A stretch of 64,000 bases of DNA from Metallyticus violacea (taxonomy: Eukaryota; Arthropoda; Insecta; Mantodea; Metallyticidae): assembly GCA_030762175.1 (NCBI GenBank), contig CM060831.1, positions 6,710,501 to 6,774,500 of the forward strand, read 5' to 3'. The notes under the pieces were generated by a model. It made no database searches. It was not told the DNA's origin and was given only the letters and a program-made list of their open reading frames with translations. Positions 34,201 to 45,610 of this stretch are shown in pieces. How positions within the stretch are numbered: the stretch's first letter is position 1; each line of letters starts with the position of its first letter. Both the position numbers and the translations under genes were made by a program.

Positions 34201-35087
34201 TGGAATGTCGTTGGTTAAAAAAAAAGTTTTATTTTCTTGTCCGGCAGAGAACTTTTAAAACGCCCATCGTACACCTTGAAAATCACTCGTTTATGTTATT
34301 ATAAATATTCCCCACGCCCAAAATTAGGGCATTCTGACTGTAATAATGTAAGTGGTAATTCAATTACATGCAATAATAAAAATAAATCATGCTCCGTGAC
34401 AAATTTGCTGCAATCTAACCAATAGATAAGTTTAATCCTGTCGTTATTTTCTCTTCTAATACGTCAATTACTTTTGAAATAAAACCTTGACGTTTTATCC
34501 ACCTTTTTACGACAATGCTAGTAAGAAACAATGCCGTTCTGTTATTACGTAGAGAGCCAGATAACAGTTATAAAAGCAGAGCTATCGTCCTAATAATCGA
34601 TCTGCGATACAGCTTAAACTAAAATACTATTAAGGCAGTTTAAGAATTAGTTTTAGAAAGAATATATCTTTGTAAGTATTATTTAGTGTTTAAATAAAAT
34701 AAGTATATCTTTCCATATTACATTACAACTAAAAATAGCGAATTACTATATTTTAAATGATACCGTCTGCATGCTGGTCTTTTGTGTTCGGCCTCAGGTT
34801 CTACAAAATTGCAGAAGACGGCAGACATAATGAAATAGACGAAGCCTAGCCTAGCTTATGATGATAACAAAAAATGTCATTTTTTTATAGTGGTTTGAAA
34901 AAGCAGTACTACGTTTCCGCGCCTTCCACCATATTATTGGTGATCGATTATCTACGTCACAGACAGGTACATGTTCAAATAAGGAAGCATCGCTATTCAG
35001 CTATAACCAACACCAGATAAGCTCAGTATAAGCCTTAATACACGGTTGCTCGGGCAACATTCAAAATAATTTTAACCAATTTACATA
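34201..35087. other. Unrecognised AT-rich interval
   Basis: Contains the mariner-end-like TTTTCTTGTCCGGCAGAGAA (34231). No gene or repeat beyond that. Confidence 0.4.
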
Positions 35088-36363
35088 CGAGGATAGGCCC
35101 ATAATTTTTCGGCCTAACCATTTTCTATATATGATAAAAACAAAAAAACTATATTTCACTTTTCAATATAGTTACCCTTTATTCCAATACGCTTCTCGCA
35201 TATTTGAATCAATATTTCAATCCCTCCCCTCTCCCCAAATAGTGAGAAGTCTTGATTGCAAAATGGGCATAAATAGCATCCATCACTTCTTCGACCCATT
35301 TAAATTTCCTTCCTCGAAGATCCTTCTTGAGATTTGAGAACAGGAAATAGTCGTTACACACTATTGCTGGAGCTATATCTGGGTGGTAGGGTCGATCTCC
35401 TTTTAGCCACATTTCTTCACAGTTTCCTTTGCAACAAGAGCTGTGTGCACAGGCGCGTTGTCGTGAAGAAGGCGCAGACCACCACTCAGTTTTCCTCGCC
35501 TTTTCTCTTTGATGGAAGCACGTAGTCTGTGCAGTAAGTCAGCATAGTACTCCCCATTTACTGAAGTGTTCCTCTCCTTGAAGTCAATGAAGAGTATTCC
35601 TTCACAGTCCCAAAAGATTGTGGCCATGATCTCCTTGGTTGACTGAGTGACCTTGGCCTATAGAGCCCGCGATCGCCAGGTTTACCCCACTTCATTGATT
35701 CTGTTTTGTACAAAGAAGGTAGGGGACCATAGTTTCATCTCCTGTAACAATGATTTGCAGAACTTCTCTCTCATTGCCACGGCACAGCTCCAAAAACACC
35801 TGAGAACAGATGACTCGTTGCTGCTTATGGACTGAGGAAAGAAGTCTAGGTACCATCTTGCACTAATCTTATTCATGTTTAAATGTTCATGAATAATTCG
35901 AAGGACTGTTGTGTTAGAAAGGCCCAAACTCGCTATTTAACTTTGAACCGCCGTGTTCCATAATTTCTTCTTCCACAAGAGCGATGTTTCCAGGAGCGAG
36001 CACCGCCAAGGGCTGGCTGGCCTGTACGCTCTTTGTCTCCAATGCTTTCTAGGCCCATTCGAAAAAGTTGGCCCATTCCTTTACGGTAGAATATGAGGGG
36101 GATGCTTCCCCATATACAACGTCAAATCGCTGTTTAATTTCATTTGGAATAAGTCCTTCTTTTGTGAAGAACTTAATAACAGCGTGATGCTCCATTTTAA
36201 ACATGTCACATTGTTCTACACATAGCCTTCTTTATGCAGCTATATCTGAAAACTGAATAGAGCGGAGCGGAACTTACAGCTGCAATTATTCACTTAACAG
36301 TTAAGGGTTTTGTGAAGGCGATAATCCTTATCGGCGAGGCAGGAAATCTATAGACCTACCCTC
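35088..36363 (-). mobile_element. Mariner-A copy 2, near full length
   Basis: 1276 bp between TA dinucleotides (35086-35087, 36364-36365). Outer repeats read CGAGGATAGGCCCATAATTT from the left and GAGGGTAGGTCTATAGATTT from the right. The minus strand starts MFKMEHHAVIKFFTKEG in frame with PNEIKQRF, which Mariner-A copy 1 has lost to a shift. Further on come LSNTTVLRIIHEHLNMNKIS (35870s), a degenerate first catalytic block, then IFWDCEGILFIDFKERNTSV, LLHDNAPVHTALVAKE and a YSPDIAP-type block near 35370. Frameshifts are present. It matches 10782-12065 over its whole length. Confidence 0.92.
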
Positions 36364-36491
36364 TACATCTATATATTTAGTTCACAATTCATCGCCTGCG
36401 CTTGTGTCATTGTTCACACAAAGAAGACAATGAACTAAACCTGTTTATTCACGTAAATAAACCGAGCAAACTACGCTAATTTAATTTAATT

Positions 36492-36686
36492 TAAGTATGG
36501 CTTCCTTCGGAAGGGAAGTAAAGCCGTGGGTCCCGTGTCGTACATTTACGGCATGAAAAAGAACCTCAAGCCTGAAAGAGAGGCCTCTGAGCAAAATTTG
36601 TCGGCCGTTTCACGCCCTGAGTTGAATGGGACGCTGATGACCTGAGCTGTTAAAGAGCGTTCATAAATAAATCAATCAAAAAAAAA
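36492..36686 (+). mobile_element. SINE-B, 5'-truncated
   Basis: Starts at TAAGTATGGCTTCC, lacks the tRNA head, and keeps AAGTAAAGCCGTGGGTCCCG, CGGCATGAAAAAGAACCTC and the end GCTGTTAAAGAGCGTTCATA. It then runs into AAATAAATCAATC and nine A. The start point is the same as in the 60496 copy. Confidence 0.88.
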
Positions 36687-36689
36687 TTA

Positions 36690-37285
36690 TGGAAAAAAAA
36701 GTTTGATAATCTCTTTTTAGTGACTAGCAATAGTCTACTATCATGTTTACATTGCATTTTCTCTGGTAACGGATTTTCACCTCTTTTATGTTCTTTCACC
36801 CTGCTCCTCGCTGAACATCCAAGATTTTCCCGGAAAAAGCCCAAATGAGAGTATAGGAAATGTAGTTTTAAAACTCATACTGTATCCTATCTTTCGAAAT
36901 TTCTCAAGCCTATCTTCTAGAATATTTTTGTAATTTGAATTCTTATAATTTCCTTGGAAAGTTTTTGATGACACTTTTAAATCCAATCCAAATCTGTTTT
37001 CAGTATCTGTTATAGTTTCTTCAAATAGCGTATCAACTTCCTAATGTGTGGTGCAACAAATATTCCATCCTCCATCGGATGGATATTCCAGGGAATTTCT
37101 TGCAGATGTATTTGTAGCATTTGCCGTTCTTGTTTAAAGTTTTTATGAATTGCTTCAGTAAGCCTAAGTTTATATTTAGGGGAAGTAAAACTCTCATGAG
37201 TTACATTTTTCAATGCTAGCATCGGATTGTCTCTCAGTGTTTTCTTGTCCAAGATCAGATTGGGCTCTGCTATCCCATTCAAACA
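36690..37285 (-). pseudogene. Fragment of uncharacterised arthropod repeat protein (family U), copy 1
   Basis: Minus-strand frames 37010-37282 and 36786-36986. The first holds EAIHKNFKQERQ, then a MEDGIFVAPHIRKLIRYLK block. The second holds KTFQGNYKNSNYKNILED, then KFRKIGYSMSF and FGLFPGKSWMFSEEQGER. From memory, many arthropod genomes encode long proteins with the consecutive blocks GIFVGPQIREL, FLGN.K..NY, LGCNMSLK.HFLHSHLDFFP and NLG..SEEQGERFHQ. The order agrees here. I do not know a named function or transposon class for that family. Two shifts and a degraded HFLHSHL motif make this copy dead. Confidence 0.6.
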
Positions 37286-37439
37286 TGAAACATGGTATTT
37301 TAGTATAGCCTGATTGTTGGCCTAGCAGCATGATGATAGCTTTAAATCTCTACCTACCATTTATGTTGTGTTCATATTCGACTTTCTCTAGAAATAAATT
37401 TAAGTTCTGATACTTGAGGTGAACTGAATGGGCATCTGA

Positions 37440-38570
37440 ATTAGATTAGATGTCGGGGAGATTTGGAGTTTAAACACCCTACAGTACGTCTGCCTATAAG
37501 AATTATTGGCTACCACGTTGGGAGAGACGTCTTCTGTTCCTTGAACAAGTTGCAGTATTTTGGTTCAAATGTTGGCGTCTATTCCCAGGTCTTCACTGGT
37601 TATAGAGGAATTAAGTCTCTTTCTTGTCAGGATTGGACACTCAGACAGGATATGCGAGCAGTCTCATCATCCTGTTTACACATTCTACAAATGGGTTCAT
37701 CTTTATAGAGTCCCACTTTTGTATGTGTTTCCTGAAGTGACATGTTCAGTAATTAACACAACTACTTTCCTTATTCCTCTTCTGTACAGTTTTAGAAGAC
37801 ATGAGGAAAGAAGGTTGCTAGGACCCATTATCACTTTCTTTGCTTGTTTTTGTCCAGGATAAGTTTGCATTTATCCCCAAGCCATGTTTTAAACGCGGTC
37901 TTAACAGTACGGGCAATGATTCCAACCGCAGGCTCACGGCCAACAAAGGGTGTATCAGCACCCCTTTTTGCCAACTTATCTGTCCTTTCATTCCCACAAA
38001 TGCCCTGTTGCCTAAGCACCCAACGCAGTTTCAGGCTGTTGCGGGATGCCAGGACAGACAGGATATTTTGACACTCCCATGCCAGATTTGATTTCGCCTG
38101 GTCATAAAAAGTGATTTTAAGGCCCTTTGACTATCTATGAGGATAAGAATTCGTTTACCATGGTAACCTTTCTCAAGTGCTGTATAAGCACAGTTCAGGA
38201 TGTATCTCTACGAGATCCATCGGTGTGAATTCTTTAATGTGCATGGTTCCTTCCGTTCAGTCATTTCGAGATCCGAGAGGAGCCCTAAATGGAGGAAAGT
38301 TACAGTATTGAGTATTCATCAGGTCAAGCCTCATTCTCAGTTGTGGAATATCCAGGCATTTTAGAACAGAGTTGTGTCCAGTTGCTGCAAAGCTACCTCT
38401 CCAGTTCCCTGTGCGCCAAGAGATATGCTGTTAAGCCTAGTCTCCACTTGTAAGGAGATATCCATGGGAGGGAGACCATGGGCATCTGGAATGATTCACA
38501 TTTGTTTCCATTGTACAACATGTCACGATCCTTTTGTGCACAAGGATCGGAGGTCGTAGTTTAGATGTTA
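37440..38570 (-). pseudogene. LINE tail with RNase H domain, copy 2
   Basis: Minus-strand text across frames, reading from 38570 down. It starts with a PSLRT-like linker (LKCLDIPQLRMRLDLM, ~38340) and a TDGSR block (~38220, the first RNase H Asp). Next are YHGKRILILIDSQ-like text with the DSQ motif (~38120-38170) and RQQGICGNERTDKLAKRGAD (37963-38012, last RNase H motif). Then VKTAFKTWLGDK and an ITEHVTSG..G..L..DEP..R.C block (~37640-37760) matching copy 1 at 16735-17285. RNase H in these LINEs removes the RNA template during integration. Interrupted by stops and shifts. Start of the element not reached. Confidence 0.8.
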
Positions 38571-38767
38571 AAGTGTTTAGGAAAGGGAGAAATAGAGCTA
38601 CTCGTAGATACATGTGAACATTTTTTAAGTTCAGGAACTAACATTAGTACAGAAACTGAAGGATGGTGCCGGAGCGCCGTTTACCGTACAAGTGCAGCAG
38701 CGAAACGCAGACGAAGCTAAGCGAGACCAAGAGCCCTCTCTCTCGTCTTCACATTTTATACAATCTT

Positions 38768-38997
38768 GGAGCTGTGCTATAGGAGGAACAAACTCTCAAC
38801 AGGCCTGCTGTAACATTGCTTAGGCCTCAACTGAAGATTTGTTGAGAACAAAGGGTTTTCAGAGTAGCATGTTGTTCGTTGCTCTTACCATTTTGCTGTA
38901 GGCGGAACTGAACACATCTCAACTTGCACACCTGTCATAGGCGGTAGCTTAAGTGACAACAATGCAATTGGTACCATGTGTACATTACGAATTTAAA
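38768..38997 (+). repeat. Dispersed repeat R1, longest copy
   Basis: Begins near GGAGCTGTGCTATAGGAGG, continues with AACAAACTCTC, an 18-nt segment absent from the 49604 copy, then TTAGGCCTCAACTGAAG, GGCGGAACTGAAC and ATCTCAACTTGCACACC. It ends GTGTACATTACGAATT. Contains no frame of note. The four R1 copies differ in how much of the 5' side they keep. Confidence 0.7.
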
Positions 38998-39390
38998 CTA
39001 AAAGTATATTAACCTGAAAACTTATGCATGTATAAAAATAATTATCGTTTTTGTTGAACTGCCCTCGTAAAATGAGTGCCTGTAGGGGGTTAAAACTTGT
39101 ACACTAAGCTACCCATTTGTATGTCAGGGCGGAATCGTACCTCTCGAACAGTGCTGTAAACCAATTAGCACATATTAACCAATTCAGTGCATCGGTTATC
39201 TGTATACTTTGAGCGTGAATAACCCGACCGTGATATCTGTGTATAGCCTTAAGTACGTTACACACTGTTCCACTTACAACGCTTATCTTTTAAACAGCCC
39301 GGAGGTAAAAATGAAATGAATGTAAAAGTGATTAGGATGAGCAACAGGATGCAAGCAGCTTATACTATCAAATGTGCTATTTATATTAAT

Positions 39391-39430
39391 TTTACGCCCC
39401 GAAAAAATCCATCGGTCCTGGCCGGGTGTA
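39391..39430 (-). mobile_element. SINE-B head fragment
   Basis: The minus strand reads ACCCGGCCAGGACCGATGG followed by a T run and CGGGGCGTAAA. This is the post-B-box region of SINE-B, as at 9436-9470. Only ~40 bp remain. Confidence 0.65.
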
Positions 39431-39839
39431 GGAGTTCCATAAAATGAACTCTAAAAAGCGTTCATTTCAAGATAGCAGATAAAAAACTGGGTTACTGTTC
39501 AAATATAAGTGAATGATTAGGAACAGTGGTTAAATATTAATTTATACTGAACAGTATTTTGGATTTATTACCTTACATTTAATAATAGAAAATAAATGTG
39601 ATAGTACCAAGTGTAAGAAAGTGTATTTTATTACTTCTTATATTGCACAAAATTGGTACTTGATGGTGGAAAAATGAGTTCATTTTACATTCAGCATGGT
39701 CAAATTAGGCATCATCACATTTTAGAATAGAAACCCCAGGGGGGAAAAAAAGTTTATACCAATGTAACAATTGGTGACAGATCGCAGATAGCGAAGTAAT
39801 TGAAGAGAAAAAGACGGAGGGGAGAGAGGGGGGGGGGTT

Positions 39840-40720
39840 CATAGCGGACTTTCAAGAGCACATATCCCATTTGAACAATTGGACAATCCAACAATTAGGG
39901 AACAGATGAATGAATAGCTCAAAGATAAATTCATTTTCAACAATAGAAGCTCTTAAGCGCAAGATTCATCTCAGAAAAGACTGAAGGCGTTTTGCTTCAT
40001 AACGGAAACATTCCTGTGCCCCACTCTGTTACTTTAAAGGAGATACATGAAAATGTAAAACTTTTGGTTCCAAAACTGCAATATAAAATCTGTCTGTGAT
40101 TTTAAAATTATTGCACTATTACTTCACTTCCTATGTGAATGGGATAGCGAGCTACGTACGTTAGAACACTGGGAAAGGGGACAATGACTAATTTTGCGCC
40201 AGTTAAAAAACTGTGTATGAAGTGAGCCTTTAATCGATCCCTCAAAAACCTTGTTGTCACCTCTCCATGTGAAATTAGATTTAATGGAACAATTTGTGAA
40301 GGCCCTAGATAAAGATCGACATTTGTGTGTTAAATTTCCCTCATTAACGTACGAACAAAATTATAACTGGTATATTTATTGAGCTACAAATTCGAAACTT
40401 GATGTTGGACAAACAATTCGAAAATACTACGAGTGGGAATATAAGGTAGATCTGGATTGCGTTCATACTTGGAAATAAAAAAAAGGACCCAAATTATGTG
40501 AAAATGCTGTTATAAAGTTCAAAAAGATTGGTTGCCATATGAGAGCCAAAATATTTTTTCTTCGTTTCTTTCTAAATTACTTTCCTGATTATTTTAGTGA
40601 AAGATTACGGAAATAAGGCATTAAGGGAAGCGGAATGTTACACGACTGCTGGATGTTAAAAAGGGACTGTCCTGAGCAACATCTGAGGTCAAAAAGAAGG
40701 ACATTTGAAGTTCAACATCG
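39840..40720 (+). pseudogene. Family U protein relic, copy 2
   Basis: Plus strand, several frames. VLLHNGNIPVPHSVTLKEIH (~39985) and LLHFLCEWDSELRTLEHWEK (~40120-40180) are followed by PLIDPSKTL (~40230). After that come HVKLDLMEQFVKALDKDRHL (40268-40327), a CVKFPSLTYEQ block, KFKKIGCHMRAKIFFLRFFL (~40517-40580) and a GMLHDCWMLKRDCPEQHLRS end (~40635-40690). The order equals the arthropod family with ...LCEWDSR..., PL.DP.KVLLPPLHIKLGLMK.FVKALD, GCNMSLK.HFL and MADYCW.LKRD. This copy covers more of the protein than copy 1 and lies in the opposite orientation. Many stops. Confidence 0.7.
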
Positions 40721-42459
40721 AGATAACTTGTGTATGTGATTGTTTGTAGTTCAATAGCAACTTGTTGCATTGTTTTTTCTCACAACATGCTTGTGGAAAA
40801 TTATTTTAGGACATTTCACAAAGCTGTAACTTCATTTCTATTTGCAGTTAATTTATTCTTATTTAATTCTTATTTCTGCAATTTTATGAAAACCTGACAT
40901 GTAATGAAAAATTGAGACTATTTTCAAATTCAGCTCCGCCCCCCCCCTAAAAAAACATTAGGAACTGCATATCAGATGCAAAACAAAAGAAAACACTTTT
41001 TAAAATGCAGACCAGTGTAATCAAAGCATTTTACATTCTCTATCTCATTGCCCTGGTATTTCAATTCTTGTTTTTAATGTAAACTGAGTCATTTTTGAAC
41101 AATGGCTTATCAACCGATGCAGTCCCCACAAGTGTATCGGTCACCAGATAAAGGCCGCATTAATAACCTGGGTAATGTTAAACTGAGTAAAGTGCATATG
41201 CTATGCTCCCAGTAAAGAGGGAGTAAACAAACACTATGTTTATAGATGAGAGAGGTTTATTTCTAGGTAACAACGGTGTGAACAAGGTATCTAGCGCGCT
41301 GCTTCCGCTCTTCTGCAACCTGCGCACTTCAAAGAGACGTCGACCATAAAAATGACTTCTCTCCCACTCCTCTTCGTCGTGCTTTGAACGTTCGTTCACA
41401 AAGGCTGCTGCCATAGCGCCATTCTTCCTTACGGACAACGTCGCTATTTATAAATACAGTAGCGCTTAAAAACTTCAGCAGTTGTAACCCAAGAAGAATC
41501 TCTTACTGAAACCTCCATTGCGTTCTAAATACAGCTTTATGAAACAGTTTTCAATAACTTACATTGTATCTGCTTTCTGTCTTGTGTATTTCAACCAAAC
41601 TAAGCAACACGTCTAACATCACTGTGTATAGTACACAAGAATTTCCATCCATGTTGGTACTCATAATTGATCGGCTTGTTTTCTTTAACCTCACATTATC
41701 TGTCAGTGTAACGATAATGAAAAGGACATCTTGATCCTTACTTTCCCCGTATTTTTATGCATTATTGCTTATATATTAGTATGTATTACAAAATATTTTA
41801 AAAGTCCCCAGTCATTATTAATTTAAAGTGCCCGTTACACACAACCTGAGTAAACTAAACGAATTCGTCGACAAGTTCAATTTGTAAGAGCGCTAGAGTA
41901 GAGAAAGTAGCTTAAAAAAAAAAAAAAGGTTACTAACTGAAGATATACATTTAATAAAAACACAACTTTCAGGGTTTAAAAATTACAAGCTTTCCAGTGT
42001 CATTATTATATTATTTTAACGTGTTATTCCAATTGCACTTAGCTGTCTATAACAACTAAAACGGAACGTGATTAACATTTAAGCTAGAAAGTAATTTTAG
42101 ACATACGATTGCTTGTTTTTCTGTGTTCCTAAACCGTTGTGTTCTCTCCGCCTGTTTTTATTGTACACTTTACAGCATCAAGGTTGATAGAGTGCATACA
42201 CTAACCGCTTAAGTTTTGTTCGTCGCTCCGTATCGCTCCAGCATTCACTGGAATTCGACTTTTTCCATTGCCGTTCGGTAATGTAGCCGCAGGACGGCCG
42301 CTGTCTATAAGGCTGTCCGATTATTGGTGCATGCGCATCTACAGTCTATCCCCCCCCCCTCGATGCTCTTTCACATGACAACAGAGGTTCCTCGCGCTTG
42401 GCGGGAATATTCAGTAATTAATGGTAACAATAACAATCCTATATATATTCCCCCCGGGT
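40721..42459. other. Unrecognised interval
   Basis: The minus frame 41178-41438 (86 codons, Arg/Glu-rich) is GC-richer than its surroundings but unrecognised. A 9-C run lies at 40939-40947 and a 10-C run at 42350-42359. No other repeat identified. Confidence 0.4.
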
Positions 42460-42900
42460 CACCTTAATCGATGACCTCGGCGATTACAAAAAATCGTTTT
42501 TTCAGATATACCCAAATCTTAATTGTACGATTTCCCTGATATTTAGAAATTATTTTTCTTATTTTATTTAAATGATATATATGGAGCTTCATTGCAAAAA
42601 AATAAATAAACAAAAGTTATTTTTTTTAAAGTTTCTGTTTCCGAGTTTCACGATAGTCTGAATTCGCTGATTTTCAGGCACAATTTTTCTTATTTTATTT
42701 CATTGACCATTGCCGAGATTCGTTGAGGGGGGAAAATGCAGCTGCTAGAGCAATCTCTAATTTTTCTCTTTAAGTTAACTCTAATCTTAATGACCCAATG
42801 TTGCTCATTAAGGAATTTGAAAAATCGTTTGTTAATTGAACGTTATATGCCCAGATTCGTTGAGGAAAATAAAAAAAATAAAAATAAAAAAACTTAAAAA
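42460..42900 (-). repeat. Tandem units of family T, copy 2
   Basis: The plus strand contains the complements of the 24090-24612 blocks: ATTTTTCTTATTTTATTT twice (42548 and 42683, differing slightly), TCTAATCTTAATGACCCAAT, and GCTAGAGCAATC. Roughly three diverged units of ~130-150 bp, in the opposite orientation to copy 1. Confidence 0.65.
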
Positions 42901-43094
42901 ATTTCGGCCGTTACAATGATAACAGACACACACACAAAGTTATATAATACATAACCTTTTTTCATTGTTATTTTTGCTGTCGGTAAGATCGATGGAGATT
43001 CCTATATGCAAATGTTGCTTGAAAAGTCTCCCAGTTACCCACAGATTGCATCAGCATTTCCGAAAATATTGTTACTAAAATCCGCCATCTTACA

Positions 43095-43985
43095 TAGAAA
43101 GAGATTTGTGCAATTATGCAATGATTGGTCAAGCTATAGACGTTTGTTGCTGTGTTTACAGAATAAATGGCAAACACACAACACCGTGCGGTTTGGTAAA
43201 GAAGGGCATGAATGCAACAGAAACTCATACAGATATAACAAACAGTCAAGGGAGCTCTATAACATCATTTTCAACAGTTTCCAAGTGGACTACGGAGTTT
43301 AAATAAGGCCGTGAATGTTTTGAAGATGACTCTTGCAGCGGACGACCAAAATTCATTACATCAGAAGTTATCAATGACGACATGGTTCTGGAGGATTAAA
43401 TATTAAAGGTGATCGAAACTCCTGAAGTTCTGGGCATTTCAAGGGAACACTTTGAGGGAAAAAATCATCGGCAAGATGGGTGTCGGGACTGCTGACCCAG
43501 GATCAAAAGCGAACCAGAGTGTAAATCTCTCGACAAAGTTTGGTCAGTTTTCAGAGAGATCCCGCCGACTTTAAGCGTCGATTTGAGACCAATGATTGCA
43601 CTACTACACACCTGAAACAAAACAGCAGTCTAAAAAATGGAAGCATCACGATTCCCTGCCGGCAAAGAAGGCGTATGAGCAAAATCGGCCGGGAAGTTCC
43701 TTGCGCCGGTTTCCTGGAATACCAAGAGAGTACTTAAGTGATGTCTTTCCAATCATTAGAGCGTTTTACGCCATTCTTTAGGAACCAATGAAGATAAAAA
43801 CACGCGACAAAAACCCGGGTTTATCAAAGAAAAAAGCTATTTTACATCAAGACAATGCTCGCCCTCATAAGTGTCGTTGCAATGGATTGGAGGCAGATTT
43901 GTTTCAACATCCACCTAATTTCCCTGTCTTGGCTCCATCATACTTCCATTTGTTCCCTAACCAGAGAAAATTTTAGGTGGAAAGA
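43095..43985 (+). pseudogene. Mariner relic, near full length coding region
   Basis: Plus strand: KKGMNATETHTDITNSQGSS and SFSTVSKWTTEFK (43200-43300), FEDDSCSGRPK, a LGISREH block (~43430), and FQRDPADFKRRFETND (first catalytic region, 43545-43590). Then follow HYYTPETKQQSKKWKHHDS (43597-43650) and KKAILHQDNARPHKC (second Asp, 43834-43875). The end is QHPPNFPVLAPSYFHLFP, where the third catalytic Asp has become Tyr (APSY). Several frameshifts and the lost third Asp make it inactive. Ends not found. Confidence 0.8.
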
Positions 43986-44854
43986 TATTACTCTTATATT
44001 ATAATTTCTAAAAAATATTAAAAAATACCATAATCTCCCACTTTACACCACATTTTAAAACAAATCTAACTTTCAGGCAATATTTAAAAATTTCATTTTA
44101 CGGTATACCATGACTAGTAAACAAAACTTTCCAAATAGTAAAAACTGCAGCCAATAGCGAACGACACTTTATTATTACAAACCACATGAATCAGTGACAA
44201 TGGACCCAAATCAGCCTGTGTCAGTGAAAATTACAGCTGTTTTGTATGGAAATGAGCCACATTTCCCATTCAGTTCACAGGCATCCAATTGTAGAAATCC
44301 TTTCTTATTGGCTGCGCTATTCAGTACCCTCGTTGCATCTCTTTCCCCATCTGCACATATTTAACCTGCTTTGTAAAGAGTGGGAAAGTCGGACGGATTA
44401 AGTTACATGGATCACAATTATATCGGGTTTCATTCTTTACAAAACGGTGCATGCTGAAAAACAAGTGTTACTGTGTACTGAAACGAAAGCAATTTTAGAA
44501 TGTTTGTCACCATTGAGTAGTGACTAGGTTTTGCATAATTTCTAAGGAACAGCACCTTTGCAAAAATGTACCTGTTTTCATACCGATTGTTTGAGATCTG
44601 TATTTTAGGACATCAAATAAAGCGAAGAAGGCAAATTCTCTTCGTGAGATTAGCATATTTATCCACTTTTCACACTCTCTTTGATGCTTCAGCACATTTT
44701 GTGATTCTTTTCTGTAAAGTTTTGTTAAAAAATCGGGCAAAAATAAAATATTTTCAGATTGAAGCCGTTTCACAACTTTACTATAGCTACATTATTTCAC
44801 ATGTTATCACAAATCTGTTCAGGCATATAGAAAGTCTCTCTCTCTCTCGGTGAG
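43986..44854. other. Unrecognised interval
   Basis: Overlapping antisense frames at 44507-44773 and 44566-44853 without motifs. A short (TC)n lies at 44838-44848. Confidence 0.4.
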
Positions 44855-45610
44855 CATATTACAAATGATCCATGTGTTTCCCCTACTAATTCTGCAGATA
44901 TGAAGTCTATAATCAAGTTCTTCCCACACTCGACACAACATGTTTCTATCAATCTGTACCAAGGCATTGTTAATACCAGCTCGCAGTTCTGGTAGGTTTG
45001 CTAGTAAAAAGGGCACAAACACTGAATCTTTGACATAGCCTCGCACAAAACTTGCATTAGGTGGGGGAGCGTGGAGGTCATGATATAAATTGCTGATCAC
45101 CACCCCCACCACGATCGGTTTTTTAATCTCCTGTATAAAAATTCGCGTGGGGCGGAGCACCTTCCTGTTGATAAAGGAAATCCACTATGCCTGTCTCCAG
45201 CTGCGGCATGAGCCAGTTTTCCAGCATTTCCAGAAACACGTGTCCTGTAATGTCTTAGTGCAGAAGAAAAAGGGATCATAAACTTTAAACAGTGAGACTG
45301 CACACAACACATTAAGTATTGGCGAGGCTCGAACGTGCCGTAACAAGCGGGGATTGTGTGTCCCAGACTCGTGCATCGCGTCTGTTCACTTTGCCAATAC
45401 TTCATCACTGAAAACAAGTCTCTCAGTAAACCCATGGAAACTTTGCGACCGTAAGATCTTCCAAACGGTCGGTTGTGGAATGTTCAGCTCTCTGTTTGGT
45501 ACGTGAAAAACTCGCCTGCACTTGTTCAACAGTTTCTTCAGTCACTGTAGGCCGACTCGCTAATTTCACTGTTACAGAGGCATCCTGGAGTTGTAAACTG
45601 CACACAGCAC
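44855..45610 (-). pseudogene. Tc1/mariner-type transposase (DUF4817-like group), decayed
   Basis: Minus strand. 45423-45605 gives RPTVTEETVEQVQASFSRT (helix-turn-helix region). 45185-45376 gives LNVLCAVSLFKVYDPFFF, the segment between the first and second catalytic residues. 44819-45160 gives SFVRGYVKDSVFVPFLLANL, PELRAGINNALVQIDRNML and RVWEELDYRLHICR, the C-terminal signature of this group. The second catalytic Asp region is deleted between the last two, so it cannot be active. No inverted repeats identified. Confidence 0.75.

Noticed and set aside
34561..34620. TATAAAAG motif at 34569 as a promoter
   Set aside because: No initiator at the expected distance and no transcript-like sequence downstream.
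34990..35040. ACACCAGATAAG..ATAAGCCTTA as a further Mariner-A end
   Set aside because: Only scattered identity with the sub-terminal region of Mariner-A, lies just outside the TA-bounded element, and lacks the terminal repeat.
41178..41438. 86-codon minus-strand frame, GC-richer and charged, as a small protein
   Set aside because: No recognisable motif and no neighbouring coding evidence. Left in the gap description.
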